A DNA stretch of 64,000 bases from Zhengitettix transpicula (GCA_037074705.1 CM073590.1:239849101-239913100), one strand, 5' to 3'; positions 1 through 10,424 are shown, numbered from the stretch's first letter. Notes: generated by a model from the sequence alone, not told the origin. Translations and numbers: made by a program.

Positions 1-424
1 CATCGTCAACGTGGTTGTTCGTGCTGATGGCGACGGCGCCCAGCCACTTAAAGCCAACGTCCTCTTAATCCGCCATGTTTCCAATTTTTGGTAAACGCAC
101 TTGTCACCAAAGAACTAAAGTTTCGGGGGAAAACATAAACGTGTTTTCGGAAAGAATGTAAGGAGAATTGTCGCAGGGTTTGGATTGTCCATTTAAACAC
201 ACTCACTTGTCAAAACGAACTCAGACACACACTTTTTTGTTAAAAAAAATATATTCGACTAAACTTTTATCCTAAGATTATTTGTTTGTTCCATGTAGTA
301 TATAAAAAAATTGAAATATGTACATAATTTACATGGGAACATGGTAAGTCGTTTAATCCAGCAATAAACCTAAATTTTGCAATGTTTTTTTATCTTGTAT
401 CTTAATTTGTGTGTCTAAAGGGCA

Positions 425-1715
425 TACATTGTTGGGCTATGAGGGTTTCACTGGTGATGTTGAGTTTGATGGGTAGGTCGTGTCTGCGGGTGTGAAGATC
501 GGCTGCCAGTGTGTTCTGGGAGGGAAGGATGAGGTCGATTGAGGGAGGCGACGTGAGTGTAGTGGTGTGGGGGACGGATCGAATGGAGTTGGTGGATCGT
601 GGTGTTAGGATGGATGGTTGAAGGTGCTTTTGGTTAGTGAGGTTACGGATTTGGTGGTTCAGAAGTTGACCTTTGGGAAGTTTAATGTCGTGGTGGTTGA
701 TGGAATTTCTGAGGTACCAGGGAGAGTGCGAAGGATTAGGTTTTGTTTCGGTTTTGGCTGTTGCTCCCCATGTGGCTTAGGACCACGTGGGTTGTATTAT
801 CGAGAGATATACCAGGCGTTTTGTGCTGAGGGCGAGTGGGGGATTTTCTTGTTTTGGAGGCGATATAGAGTTAAGGTTGATTTTGGAGAGGAGGTGTTCA
901 ATGTGCGGTTACCAAGAGAGCTTAGAATGGAAGAGGAGTCCTACGTTGATGGTTTCTGGGTTTTTCTGCGTTGTTTAGATAGAGGGGGATTTTCGGTGGA
1001 GGGTTTTTGGTTAGTGTGAATGGGACGGTTACTGATTCGCCGTTGTTTGGACCAGTGCTCTAGGTGCGTGAGTGCTGTCAGAAGAGGTGAAAGAGGAGGT
1101 TTGGTCTGAGATGGCAACGCCGTCTGCGAAGAAGATTTTGCTAGTGGCGGGATGTTGTGGGAGAAGATGTTGTATAGGAAGGGCAATATGGCTTCCTTGG
1201 GGGTGGGGGGGGGACTTCCGAAGCGATGGGGTGGGTGGGTGGGGATGTGATTATTTATTTTGATGAAGAAGGTTAGTTGAGTAGTGGGTGTCATTTAGGA
1301 AATATTTAATTTTTGAGAGAAGCGAAGGGTGATGAATTTTGTCGAAGGCTTTTCCGATGTCTATAAAAGTGGTGATGCAGGATTGTTCGAAGGAGTTGTT
1401 TATGAGGTTGGAGAGGGGAGTAAAGTTGATGGGAACAGAGCCGGAATGTTTTGGGCGATATCAGAATTGTTTGTCGGGAACTGGAAAGGAGAGTTGGTTT
1501 ATTAAATGAGGGAGAAGTAATTTTTCGAAAAGTTTCGAAATAGTAGGTAATTTTCAGTGTGGGATTCTGGTTTGGATTTTGGCTGTTGCTCCTCATGCGG
1601 ATGAGGCGTAGGACCAGGTGGGTTGGTCAGGCGTTTTGTGCTTAGGGTGAGTGCGGGATTGTCAGTTTAGGAGGTGATATAGTGTTCTGAATATAAGGTT
1701 GATGTTGGAGACGAG
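425..1715 (-). mobile_element. Jockey-like LINE remnant, reverse transcriptase region
   Basis: On the minus strand around 1395-1300 a local frame reads TTFIDIGKAFDKIHH, which is reverse transcriptase motif A of Jockey-type LINEs (the Asp of FIDI is the catalytic metal ligand in the family). Upstream, around 1450-1430, the minus strand keeps remains of the RPKHS motif. Frameshifts and stops break it throughout. At 1570-1715 there is an extra fragment of the same family's C-terminus, out of order, so this locus is rearranged. Towards 425 the copy runs into the 3' part seen again at 2820-2940 on the plus strand. Non-functional. Confidence 0.7.
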
Positions 1716-2121
1716 GAGGAGAGACACACATACACACACGCGCGCTGAACTCTGAGAACCACGTCGTCAACAAAATCAAACACGAAACAGTAACGGAACA
1801 CGCAAAGTTTTCTCTTGTAAATAGACAAATAGACAGACGGGAGACGGAATGTTTGCTCAGTGACGTTTGGTCGTGTTTGTTTGCTTCAATGTTGTTTACA
1901 CGCGAGTTATTTACATAACAGTCTGCACAAACAAACGTGTGATTGTCACTTGGTCAATGTAATTATGCCCAAAATATTAAGATTCGGAAAAAGTCCACAT
2001 CACCATCATCATCATCAAAGAAAGGTGAAACGTTTCGGGATCCGAAATCTGAAACACGCCCCGTAAACGAGGGCTCATTCTCACGGAAAAAATATTTATT
2101 TCATCAAAAGGGAAAATGTGA
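1716..2121. other. No gene seen: LINE spacer
   Basis: Between head-to-head LINE remnants. Holds a CA/CG-rich run (1724-1744) and a CAT/CAC run at 1997-2018 that would encode six histidines in one frame. The tract GGTGAAACGTTTCGGGATCC at 2023 is an 8-bp GAAACGTTTC palindrome next to GGATCC. Confidence 0.5.
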
Positions 2122-2129
2122 ATGCCTTC

Positions 2130-3170
2130 GCGAATGCGAAGCGTAATTGCCACCTCCTACCAAACCTCCTCTCTCACCTCCAATATACAACCACTTCAGT
2201 CAGCGCTCAACCACCTAGAACACTGGTCCAAACAATGGCGAATCAGCATAAATCCCAGCGTCCCATTCACACTATCCAAAAATCCTCCTCCGCACATCCA
2301 CCTCTATTTAAACAACGCCGAAATACCTGCCAAAACTGAAAGCACCTACCTAGGACTTCTCTTCGATTCAAAACTCTCTTGGAAACCCCTCATTAAACAC
2401 CTCCTCTCTAAAATTAACCTTAAATTCAGAACTTTATATCCTCTCCTAAACAGAAAATCCCTACTCGCCCTCAGCTCAAAACGCGTGGTATATCTCTCCA
2501 TAATTCAACCCACCTGGTCCTACGCCTCATCCATATGGGGAGCAACAGCCAAAACCCATTCTGCCAAAATCCAAACCAAACAAAACATAATCCTTCGCTC
2601 CATCACTAATTCTTCCTGGTACCTGAGAAATTCCATCATCCACCACAACATTAAACTTCCCAAAGTCAACTCAATAATCACCAAATCTGTAACCTCATTA
2701 ATCGAAAGCACCCACAACCATCCTAACACCACGATTCAGCAATTCCATAGCAACCCTCCCCCACCCCCACACGCACGTCGCCTCAAGAGAAAACGCCCTA
2801 TCGACCTCATCCTTCCCCCAGAAAACTGTGGCACCTCCTAACCCACCCCATCCTCATACTCGCAGACCCCACCCACCCATTCCATCCATCCCATCATCAA
2901 ATTCAACGTCACCAGCGAACCCTCATAACCCAACAATGTATGCAACCTTCCCCAGTTAATATTCCAGTAAACACCCATCTCATCTTCCACCCCAAACCCC
3001 TCAGAACAACAAATCAAGAACTCAAGGCCTGGAAAGTCACAGGACTCTCCACCTACACAAGCTAACATATGAATTATTTACAGATAATTTTTGTAAATAC
3101 TTCTAAATTTTATGAACCAAACTGTATAATCGAAAAAAAAAGGTTTTAAGAATATATATATAAAAAAAAC
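2130..3170 (+). mobile_element. Jockey-like LINE remnant, C-terminal ORF and 3' UTR
   Basis: An open frame at 2122-2841 (239 codons, ATG) encodes the last part of a non-LTR retrotransposon polyprotein. Landmarks are HLEHWSKQWRISINP, STYLGLLFDSKLSWKP, IQPTWSYASSIWGATAK, and a region ending in RKRPIDLILPPENCG. These fit the thumb and C-terminal region of Jockey-type reverse transcriptases. The first 9 or so codons may be unrelated flank. The frame lacks the catalytic palm motifs, so it is 5'-truncated. The 3' UTR runs on to a run of A at about 3135. The same 3' UTR is present at 20000-20260 and 37072-37168. Confidence 0.75.
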
Positions 3171-3344
3171 AATCGCAGGATTAAATAAACGTAAACAGCC
3201 GTGAGTTTCACTTATGGTGAATTCGTAGATTGGCCTGACTTTCCTACGACTGCTGATGAGGCATCTCACGTCACGTCTCTTGTTTTCCCGTTGGGAAGAC
3301 TGTTAAAGGTTCACAAGTTGCTGGTTGAGAACTCTACATCACCT

Positions 3345-3625
3345 CCTAAACTGAAAATCCCCACTCACCCTCAACAACAAACGCCTAGTCAATATCTCTC
3401 CATAATACAACCCACGTGGTCCTACGCCTCTCATCCACAAGGGGAGCAACAGCCAAAATCCACAACACAATCCTTCGCAACTGTCCCTTGTACCTTCAGA
3501 AATTCCATCATCCACCACGACATCAAACTTCCTCAAGTCAACTCCCTAATCAACAGATCCGTAACCTCACTAATCAAAAGCATCTTCAACCATCCTAACA
3601 CCAAGATTCAACAATTCTGGTTTCT
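3345..3625 (+). mobile_element. Short Jockey-like LINE fragment
   Basis: A shorter copy of the sequence at 2440-2745, with small deletions. It keeps LSIIQPTWSYAS and RNSIIHHDIKLPQVNS. It is flanked on both sides by copies of the tract TTTTCCCGTTGGGAAGACTG (3282 and 3631), so the fragment sits inside another, duplicated repeat (3270-3320 and 3620-3670). Confidence 0.65.
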
Positions 3626-3997
3626 TGTTTTCCCGTTGGGAAGACTGTTTAAAGGTTCACAGGTGCTGTGGTTGAGGAATACTGCAAGAAAGGCCTTTGC
3701 CTAATCAGCGATTGCGACTTTACTGTGGACAAGGAACTGATATGACCGTTGAAAGTGAGTTCAGTTTGGTAACGAAAACAAAACGAGCACTGATTGAGAT
3801 TTTTTGCAAAAAAAAACAACAACCTATAAATCTATCTCTTATATAATAAAAAATATTTGCAAAATTTCGGTTAATTGCTGGATTAACCGAATTACCACGC
3901 TACCATGTAAATTATGTATATATTTTAAATTTGTATATACTGTATTCTATTTAACCAACAAATAATCTTTGGATAAAAGTTTTGTCAAATAAATTTA

Positions 3998-4976
3998 AAA
4001 ATAATAATAAAAAAGGACGTATGTTTGTATGTATGTATGTATGTATTTACGTCAATTTCTATACAAATTTAAAACTCGTGGGCGGATTGTATCAAAAATT
4101 GGTACAAACATATTCTTCAAAACACAAGAAACGGTACTGTTGCGGGGGTGAGACACGCCTACCACTACCACCACCACCCCTCAGAGTGTGTGGGGGTAGA
4201 CAGGGGTGAAAACTTTCAAACATTCTAAAACGGCCGATATTTCAGTCGGGTAAATACTTTTCGCAATCAAAGAGATTGATAGTGTTTCTACCGATGTGAA
4301 TAATTTCAGCCCCTTATGGCATGGCAAAGGAGCACGCTTAGAGTTGGGGGGGATGTAATGGCTTCGCAAGAAAATAAACCGAGATTGGAGTCAAATCCAG
4401 GGTCATGGATGTCGCCGAGTTTAATTATGACATTCAACTTGCCATTTAACCCCCAGATGGGCGGGGATGGAAATTTTTAAACATACAAACACGGCAGATA
4501 TTTGCATTGAATAATTTTTTTTTGAGGGTTACTTAGTTTGATACTATTTCTCCCGATGATGTTTGTGTATAATTTCAACCCGTTTCGTAGGGGAACACGC
4601 CTAGGGGTGGAAAATAACGAGAATACAGCCGAGATTGGTGTCAAATCCAGGGTTATGCATGTCGTCGAATTTAATTACGAGATTCAACTTGGCATTTAAC
4701 CCGCAGGTGCGCGGGGATGTAAATTTTTAAACATGTAAACACGGCAGATATTTGCGTTGGATAAATATTTTTCATGGTTAATTACATTGATAGTATTTTT
4801 ACCGATGTTGCTTGTGTATAATTTCAACCCCTTTCGGTATGGGAGGGGAGCACCCATAGGGGTGGGAGTGGAGGGGCGTTGCATATTAACAATAACGCAA
4901 AACAACCGAGATTCGAGCCTAATCGGGGGTTGTGGATAAACGACAACCCGGGTAACTCCGGGCACCCAGCTAGTGT
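3998..4976 (+). repeat. Family A repeat, full copy
   Basis: Begins AATAAAAAAGGACGTATGTT followed by a (TATG)n run and ends CCCGGGCACCCAGCTAGT. Inside are about three related units of roughly 240 bp (starts near 4195, 4440 and 4685), each with AAACATNNAAACACGGC-like, ATAATTTCAACCCNTTTCG-like and GTCAAATCCAGGGTTATG-like blocks. No coding capacity. Reverse-strand full copies are at 18894-19831 and 30904-31610. It resembles no family I can name with certainty. Confidence 0.6.
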
Positions 4977-4979
4977 ACA

Positions 4980-5488
4980 TAATAATAAAAAAGGATGTAT
5001 ATTTGTATGTATGTATTTACGTTAATTCCTATATAGATTTGAACGCGCGGATAGATTGCGACAAAAATCAGTACACATATTCTGCAAAACACTAGAATCG
5101 GTACTGTGACGGGGTGAGTAACCCCTAGCATAAATATAAGGAAGAATTATAATTAAAACATTTGATCATTTTGTGTTAAATTAATGCGCGCCAAGAGACC
5201 AGCGACGTCACGCGACTGTGCAACATCAATATAGTAACTTATTTAGTAACGAAGTAAAGCAGAAATATTTTCATTGAATAAAAAGTATATACTTTATAGA
5301 TTCTTGAGGACAATGTAAGTTAATTTTCGTGCCATGGTAAGTGACTCCAATATGGCGACCATTTGTTAATACTATTGAATGTAGCTAATAATTTCGTCAA
5401 TTTAATATTTCTCATAAAAAAAATAACGGAAAACAACTGATATTTGAGGCAAATCGGGGGTTATGAATATATGACAACACGGGCAACC
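4980..5488 (+). repeat. Family A repeat, second copy in tandem
   Basis: Starts again with AATAATAAAAAAGGATGTAT only a few bases after the first copy ends, and ends near ATGACAACACGGGCAACC. Its interior differs: it carries the GCGCGCCAAGAGACC and CAGAAATATTTTCATTGAAT tracts found in the foldback at 38759-39350 and in 30904-31610. The two neighbours therefore belong to two subfamilies with common ends. Confidence 0.55.
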
Positions 5489-6329
5489 AAAAAATATCTT
5501 TATGTGTCTTAGCTCTTGTCTTAGCGAGGCACAAGAGTTTTTGTACGTCTTGTCTCGCGCGCGCGTCTTATCCGCAGTGTGACGTCATGAATCAACAAGG
5601 CATAGGGAAAAAAAATTGTTCCACGCTACAAGTGCCGCCTACAAAATGGTGGTGGGGTGCTGCTGTGTAGAAAGACAGTTTGGTATGTGTGTGTGATTGT
5701 TTTTTTAATACAATAAATAGTTTATTTTTTATTACCAACCGGAACTTAGTTCTTGAGCGTTCCGTTTTTATATGTTGAATGTGACGCGTCTACTCCACTT
5801 TGCTCCATCTTCAAGGTAGTTTATTAGGAAGAGCCTAGGATAAACTGCTGGGACTCTTTTTCTAACCTCTTTATATGGATCCAGAGTCTTGCGAGACCCA
5901 GAGAAGCGACCTTAGTTATCATTGCGCCTGATTCGCAGGTGGTGGTGGACAGGTGAGGCCCCTATAGTCACATGGAAATGCGGGCGGGTGTTCGCCAGCT
6001 GAACTCTCTCGTGAAGGCCGCCACACAAAGCGATTAAAAGTAGACAACACACCAATTACAGTCATGATGTAGACACTAATTCCTCTATTTGTAATTTTGC
6101 AATGTACCTCAGCGTGTATGCAGGTCAGTTACGGCCACCGTCTGGGACTCTTGTAGGTAGGAAGTCTACAGCAGGTAGACAACGGGCAGATAAGACAACT
6201 CCCGTATCTGCACTAATTCAGCCTTGTAAAACACGGTTTCTCTAATAAAAGCACTTGAGACGTTCAGCTTTAGAGGAACCATTCTCTAAATCCTACCATC
6301 ATCCACAGATATTTTTTCTTTTACAACTC
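5489..6329. other. No gene seen: presumed EcR intron
   Basis: Unique-looking sequence with a TGACGTCA at 5580 and a CG run (5549-5565). No tRNA, ORF or repeat family recognised. Confidence 0.5.
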
Positions 6330-6605
6330 CATTTTGTGGTTAAATTTATGTCCTCTCGAAACTTTGATTATATTTTGAATAAGAAAGACAGCCAATACAG
6401 ACAAGGGTAACATAAATACCACACAACGTTTCTGGGATCCTTGTCCCCGTTCGTCAGGTGCTAAGAAGAGGCTTTTGAGTGTTGTCAACTGACCAATACA
6501 GTTGTTGTCAAGTCTCACGGTGACGTGGCGGCTTCTGATTGGCGCTCTCCCACTGACGTTGCAGGCTGTGACGTAACTGCTATTACTCGTCACATAAAAG
6601 CTAAA
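6330..6605 (-). mobile_element. Penelope-type tail (pLTR-like), with hammerhead-like core
   Basis: Minus-strand copy of the family whose motif reads CTGACGA (6457-6451), GGGGACAAGGATCCC, GAAAC (6432-6428). The block GGGATCCTTGTCC with AGGTGCTAAGAAGAG marks this family at 6.4, 6.8, 7.0, 10.4, 12.7, 48.7, 54.9, 55.9, 56.0 and 58.7 kb. Assignment to Penelope-like elements rests on the copy at 48.3-48.8 kb, where the family follows a Penelope C-terminus. Confidence 0.55.
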
Positions 6606-6756
6606 ACAACGTTTTTTTTGTAGTTTTGCCTTTGCTGCGTTGATTTTGCGGTTGTCGAAATTTGAATCTTGGCGATCGTGCTTTTAAAATGACTGTTCAA
6701 ATAATAATAATGGAAATCGAGTTCAAATTCATATGCCTGTAAAACTGAAAAAAAAG

Positions 6757-7125
6757 TTACGTCTGATTGAAAATAATGGATAATAAAGGTAGCGAATACA
6801 GACCCAAAATAAAGGGTGATAATAAAACGTTTCTGGGATCCTTGTTCCTTTCGTCAGGTGCTAAGAAGAGCCTAGAGCGACACAACTGCACTTGTCAGTC
6901 GACAAACAAGATTGTTACGCTAACCCTTCGCCTCTCCCATTGTCGTTACGTTTTCCTCGCTTTTGAGTTTTGCCAACTGACGAGTGCAGTTGTGTCGCTT
7001 TAGGCTCTTCTTAGCACCTGACGAAAGGGGACAAGGATCCCAGAAACGTTGTGTGGTATTTATATTACCCCTTTTTTAGTGTGTATTGGCTGCCTTTCTT
7101 ATTCATCATTTTCTATCGGACGTAA
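6757..7125. mobile_element. Palindromic pair of Penelope-type tails
   Basis: Left arm 6757-6908 (minus-sense) and right arm 6970-7125 (plus-sense) are inverted copies of about 155 bp with a 60-bp spacer. Both arms keep the hammerhead-like core: 6857-6827 on the minus strand and 7018-7050 on the plus strand (CTGACGA, GGGGACAAGGATCCC, GAAAC). The outer ends carry TTACGTCTGATTGAAAATAA-like sequence. Tails point outward. Confidence 0.6.
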
Positions 7126-8019
7126 ATTTTTTCATTTGATCATATTTAATTTATTCGCAGTCACTCAACGTGGAGACACCAAGTCCCAGCTTATCTCATG
7201 CGACGTTTTCCCCCTGGTTTATGATTTTTTTTTTCTTATTTTCATTCAACTGCACATGAAACATTGACAGTAGATGAACCTGTTGATGAGCAGTTTTGTC
7301 AAGGGACAACTGTTCCCTGTAAGTTGTGTAATTTTGTGTAACTGGGATTTTTTTTTTAATTATATGACGTTGGTAGATATTGATGGGAAGTTTTCCCGTT
7401 CGTTGACAGAGAGACAAGTCAGTTTGTTTTTTATGTACGTGACTTTGGCGACTGACTGCGTAGACTGACTGTTACACGCCACCGACAAGAAACCCAAGCG
7501 CCCGACATACCTGATCCATGTTTTTCTAGGGGGTTTCCCTGTATCACTTTTAGGCTAATTGCCTGGTAGGATCCTTAAAATACAGTCCGGGTGCCCTAAT
7601 TAACCCTCGTCGGTCCCCCTTTTAAACGGGACAAAAACTTAAAATCAATCAAGAGATCTCAATGTTTTTATTTCTACTTTCTTAGAGTGTAACATATTTT
7701 CAAATAATTTCAAATCGACAAAAGATATTAAGCCGAAAGTCGAAACACATTTCAAAACAAATCAACGAAAAGACAAGACAAGTGGTTTACTCAGCGATGT
7801 AGTGAAAAACAAAACGTTCTGAAAAATAAGTGGATAACAAGGTAAATATGTCAACAAAAAAACAGAGATTACTCCAACTTTCAAGACAGCAGTCAAACTG
7901 TGCTCGTCATCAGGTAAACGACAACGGTCCAGTAGGCGAGAGTCCGAACACTCACTTGGATTTCTCTCAGCCGTTTAATTGTATAAATAACCCTCTGACA
8001 ATATCGCTGCTAATAAAAC
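7126..8019. other. No gene seen: presumed EcR intron
   Basis: Apart from the family C fragment (7498-7622), nothing recognised. Short stop-free stretches on both strands look like chance. Confidence 0.5.
7498..7622 (+). repeat. Family C fragment
   Basis: Diverged copy of the distal part: CCCGACATACCTGATCCATG, GGTAGGATCCTTAAAATACA, CCTAATTAACCCTCG. Lies in the presumed EcR intron. Confidence 0.5.
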
Positions 8020-8069
8020 AATTGATGACCTCATACAGACACTTTTTATTTTTAATATTTACTATGACG

Positions 8070-8100
8070 ACGTTTCGGTACCTTTTTGTATCATCTTCAG
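8070..8100 (-). ncRNA. Hammerhead-like core in a Penelope-type tail, sense to EcR
   Basis: The minus strand reads CTGAAGA at 8100-8094, then a possible short helix (GATAC/GTACC, 4 of 5 pairs), then GAAAC at 8076-8072. A small hairpin GTAT/ATAC directly precedes CTGAAGA. This is the order of boxes in a hammerhead ribozyme core, which is known in Penelope-like elements. The tail continues on the minus strand to about 8020 (GTGTCTGTATGAGGTCATC), and a related copy sits at 61755-61840. It lies about 170 nt into the intron after the EcR exon, on the transcribed strand. I could not place a convincing NUH cleavage site, so activity is uncertain. Confidence 0.45.
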
Positions 8101-8273
8101 GTATTTTTTTCTATACAGGAGGTGTTTACAACTGATTAGATTTATTTGGTATTATTGTACAAAGTAAACAAAGGCGAGGTAAAAATTACAAAAGTGTCTG
8201 TAAAAGGCCGTCATTTGTTTTAATAATTCAAAACAGGCGTTTTGTTTGAAGACGAGGTAACTAGGGTACTCAC

Positions 8274-8535
8274 CGAGCTTTCCGTTGGGGCTGTAGGGGT
8301 CGTAGCTGCCGCCGGAGGAGAGCGGCGAGGAGTAGCCGTAGGCCAGATGCGCGTTGCTGCCGGGCGAGGGCGAGGGCGCGTTGCTGCCGGGGGAGGAGAG
8401 CCAGTCGTCGGTGCGCGGCCTCTTGCTGGGGCTGATGGCGGCGAACAGCCCTGCGCTGCCCCCGTCACGCGGCTCCGTCTTCACCAGCACCTCGGACACG
8501 GACGCGGGCGACGCGCCACCCCGGAACAGCTCCAT
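8274..8535 (-). CDS. EcR: Ecdysone receptor, N-terminal A/B-region coding exon (partial CDS)
   Basis: EcR is the ligand-dependent nuclear receptor for 20-hydroxyecdysone and acts in the nucleus as a heterodimer with USP/RXR. This exon encodes 87 residues plus the first base of codon 88. Seen in order: start MELFRGGASPASVSEV; VKTEP at residues 18-22, which contains a sumoylation-type site (VKTE); a basic tract KRPRTDDWLSSP (38-49); a Pro/Ser/Gly/Asn-rich linker; and SYDPYSPNGKL at the end. From memory of insect EcRs, the last tract lies just N-terminal to the zinc-finger domain, and the VKTEP and KRPRTDDW tracts resemble the EcR-A type N-terminus. The start is chosen because an in-frame TGA lies four codons upstream and the context is strong (GGGATGG). 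Coding stops at a consensus donor in phase 1, supplying G for the expected next Gly. No DNA-binding or ligand-binding exon was found in the window, so introns must be long. EcR identity is strong; the isoform label is less sure. Confidence 0.85.
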
Positions 8536-8540
8536 CCCAG

Positions 8541-8578
8541 CTACTCAAGGGCCGCCGGCATCGTTACCTCCGCCTCAT
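8541..8578 (-). promoter_or_regulatory. Two short upstream ORFs in the EcR leader
   Basis: On the minus strand the leader holds ATG AGG CGG AGG TAA (8578-8564, MRRR) and ATG CCG GCG GCC CTT GAG TAG (8561-8541, MPAALE). The second ends only 5 nt before the EcR ATG at 8535. Both would be met by a scanning ribosome before the main start and could lower or condition EcR translation. The reading is direct; the regulatory role is inferred. Confidence 0.6.
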
Positions 8579-8865
8579 CCTGGAACAAACACCGAAACAC
8601 TCAACAACGGGACGGGAAAAAAATCTCTCAACGAGCCAGGAGTCGCAACGGATACTGGGAAAACTGAGCTTCCCGTGTCGACTCCAGCCGGATCCGTTGC
8701 GATATTCATGGCCTCTATGACTTGAGCTTGTGAAAGCTTTCTCTGAATTCTCGTATTGAAAATTATAAAACCCTTGATCCGTTCTTCATTGAGATCCTCA
8801 AAATTGAGGATTTATTAAAAATCACGTCTAACAGATGCAGGAATTTCGCACCGGATCTGGAATCG

Positions 8866-8938
8866 ACACGGATAGCTCAGTTGGTAGAGCTGCAGCCCCT
8901 GTAGGCGGATGTCCCGGGTTCCATTCCTGGTCCTGATA
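8866..8938 (+). tRNA. tRNA-like sequence (pseudogene or SINE head)
   Basis: A box TAGCTCAGTTGG (8873-8884) and a near B box GGTTCCATTCC (8918-8928) are spaced as in a tRNA. The D stem GCTC/GAGC is perfect and the T stem CCCGG/CCTGG has one mismatch. The acceptor stem pairs only about 4 of 7, the anticodon stem does not fold and the B box has lost its CG. Hence a tRNA-derived pseudogene or SINE, not a working tRNA. Confidence 0.5.
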
Positions 8939-9061
8939 CTTTAATATTAATCGTTTCGAGTCAAACATTTGCCCCCTCCACCCCCAAAATCAGAGTTTGT
9001 AAGTGAAAATTTAAAGTTGGTGCTCGTGTGAGAAGGAAAAGTATGTTTGGTCATAGTTAAT

Positions 9062-9157
9062 CTTCTATATTATAAAAAAATGATGTATGTATTTCTGTTA
9101 ATTTCTGTACAATCTTTTACACGCGTGGACAGATTCCAACAAAAATTAATACACTGT
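9062..9157 (+). repeat. Family A 5' fragment
   Basis: Carries only the first 95 bp of family A, from the AT-rich start through ACACGCGTGGACAGATTCC. Confidence 0.5.
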
Positions 9158-9789
9158 AGCGCGATAGTTTTATTATTGATATATATATATGTTTCATTTT
9201 AATATAATTAGATATTAGCAAGGGTTGAGAGCTTGGTCAGTTGGAATTTGAGCAGGTGCCGCCGAGGCGGGGAGATAATCCCTTCCGTCTGGAATTGGAC
9301 ACGTATGATGTTGACCCTCGGAAGTTACCTGGACTGTCGCACCGTGGGAAACGTTCGCTGAAAATCCCAGAAATTTGAGTTAACACGTGACTGCCTGAAC
9401 CAATGACATTTCTTGGTTCAGGAAATATCGATCCAAAGATGATCGTGACGATCGATTTTTGTCATTTAGCGAGGGGGCTGAAAAGAAAGTATTGACACAG
9501 AGGGACAAACCGTCGCCAGCGACGGATGTGCAGCCCCCAACTTGCAGTTTCCAGAGGACCCGGAGAGATCGAGGGTGCCACACGATAACGGCCAGACATC
9601 AACGAAGGTAACTGCCAAGTATCTCAATCCTTGACGCGCCTGGGGAAATTACCGTAGACCATGTTTAACTGAGATTAAGGGATCAGATTGTTTTGTCAGG
9701 CTAACTGAACACTGTATTTTTTTATTTTTTGTCCATGTTCAGATAATTAATTAATAAATTCTGTAAAATATCCTTTACTTCATCATTTA

Positions 9790-9950
9790 AAAACCTACCA
9801 CTACAACACATATTCTTAAAAACACGAGAAACGGTAATGTGGGGGAGGGGGGGGTGTGACTCGTCTACCATCTCCAGGAGCGAGGGGTGGAATTTTTCAA
9901 ACATTCTAAAACGTCCGATATTTGAGTCGGGAAAATATTTCTCGAAACGT
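9790..9950 (+). repeat. Family A internal fragment
   Basis: Matches the segment of 4100-4265 that contains ACACATATTCTT, ACGAGAAACGGTA and CAAACATTCTAAAACG. It runs straight into the left arm of the palindrome at 9927-10389. Confidence 0.5.
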
Positions 9951-10389
9951 GGAACGTGGCAGGGAAAATCGAAAAAAGAAAAAATTTGCAGATGGACCCC
10001 GCTCCCCCCCGAAAAAAAAATAATTAAAAAAATGACAATATATTAGGTCTGTATAAAATATAATAATAATTAGATGAAATAACCAAAAGCAGACCAAAAT
10101 AAAGTGAAAAAATTTTACGTCTTAACGTATCCTCATTTCCTCATACGAGGACTAATGGAATAAAATAAAACAACACAACCGTAATTGTGCGGTTGAGGAG
10201 CCCAGAAACGTTTTTTTTCTCTTTATTTTGGTCTGTTTTTGGTTATTTCATCTAATTATTATTATATTTTATACAGACCTAATATATTGTCATATTTAAA
10301 TATTTTTTTTGGGGGGGGGGGTCCATCTGCAATTTTTTATTTTTGAGATTTTCCCTGCCACGTTCCACGTTTCGAGAAATATTTTTCCG
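9927..10389. repeat. Palindrome with 165-bp arms
   Basis: Left arm 9927-10104 and right arm 10221-10389 are reverse complements with indels in the homopolymer runs. Landmarks are TCGAAACGTGGAACGTGGCA against TGCCACGTTCCACGTTTCGA, and ATTAGATGAAATAACC against GGTTATTTCATCTAAT. The centre holds GAGGACTAATGGAATAAAAT and a lone CCCAGAAACGTT, the 3' half of a hammerhead-like box. Confidence 0.65.
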
Positions 10390-10424
10390 ACTGCTGGCTC
10401 GTGTTCTTTTTTTTTTACAATCAC

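Larger units (their letters stand above)
254..3988. repeat. Large inverted repeat enclosing LINE remnants
   Basis: The 254-384 segment is the reverse complement of 3856-3988 with scattered mismatches; shared landmarks are the rare tracts around AATCCAGCAATAAACC and ACATAATTTACATGG. Between these arms lie LINE fragments in opposite orientations: a minus-strand copy at 425-1715 and plus-strand copies at 2130-3170 and 3345-3625. The arms lie outside the LINE 3' ends. The structure is either an old foldback insertion or a duplication in inverted orientation. Confidence 0.6.
8274..8579 (-). other. EcR: EcR exon: splice boundaries and 44-nt leader
   Basis: The 5' splice site at 8273-8268 reads CTCG/GTGAGT, an excellent donor match. 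The proposed 3' splice site is TTTGTTCCAG/G at 8580/8579, preceded by a T-rich stretch on the minus strand. This leaves a 44-nt non-coding leader before the ATG. If the acceptor is not used, the exon would simply extend further upstream as leader, since the frame is closed there. Upstream non-coding exons and the promoter would lie at higher coordinates; none was identified. Confidence 0.65.

Noticed and set aside
618..1019. 133-codon stop-free frame
   Set aside because: Starts with TTG and runs antisense through the minus-strand LINE remnant.
1997..2018. Run encoding six histidines, like an affinity tag
   Set aside because: It is a CAT/CAC microsatellite in a short frame with no tag or vector context.
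2838..3068. Stop-free frame on the minus strand, nearly identical to one at 20030-20257 on the plus strand
   Set aside because: Both are antisense to the 3' UTR of the same LINE family; the repetition comes from the repeat, not from a conserved protein.
8242..8725. Two plus-strand frames over the EcR exon
   Set aside because: GC-rich antisense shadow of the EcR coding sequence.
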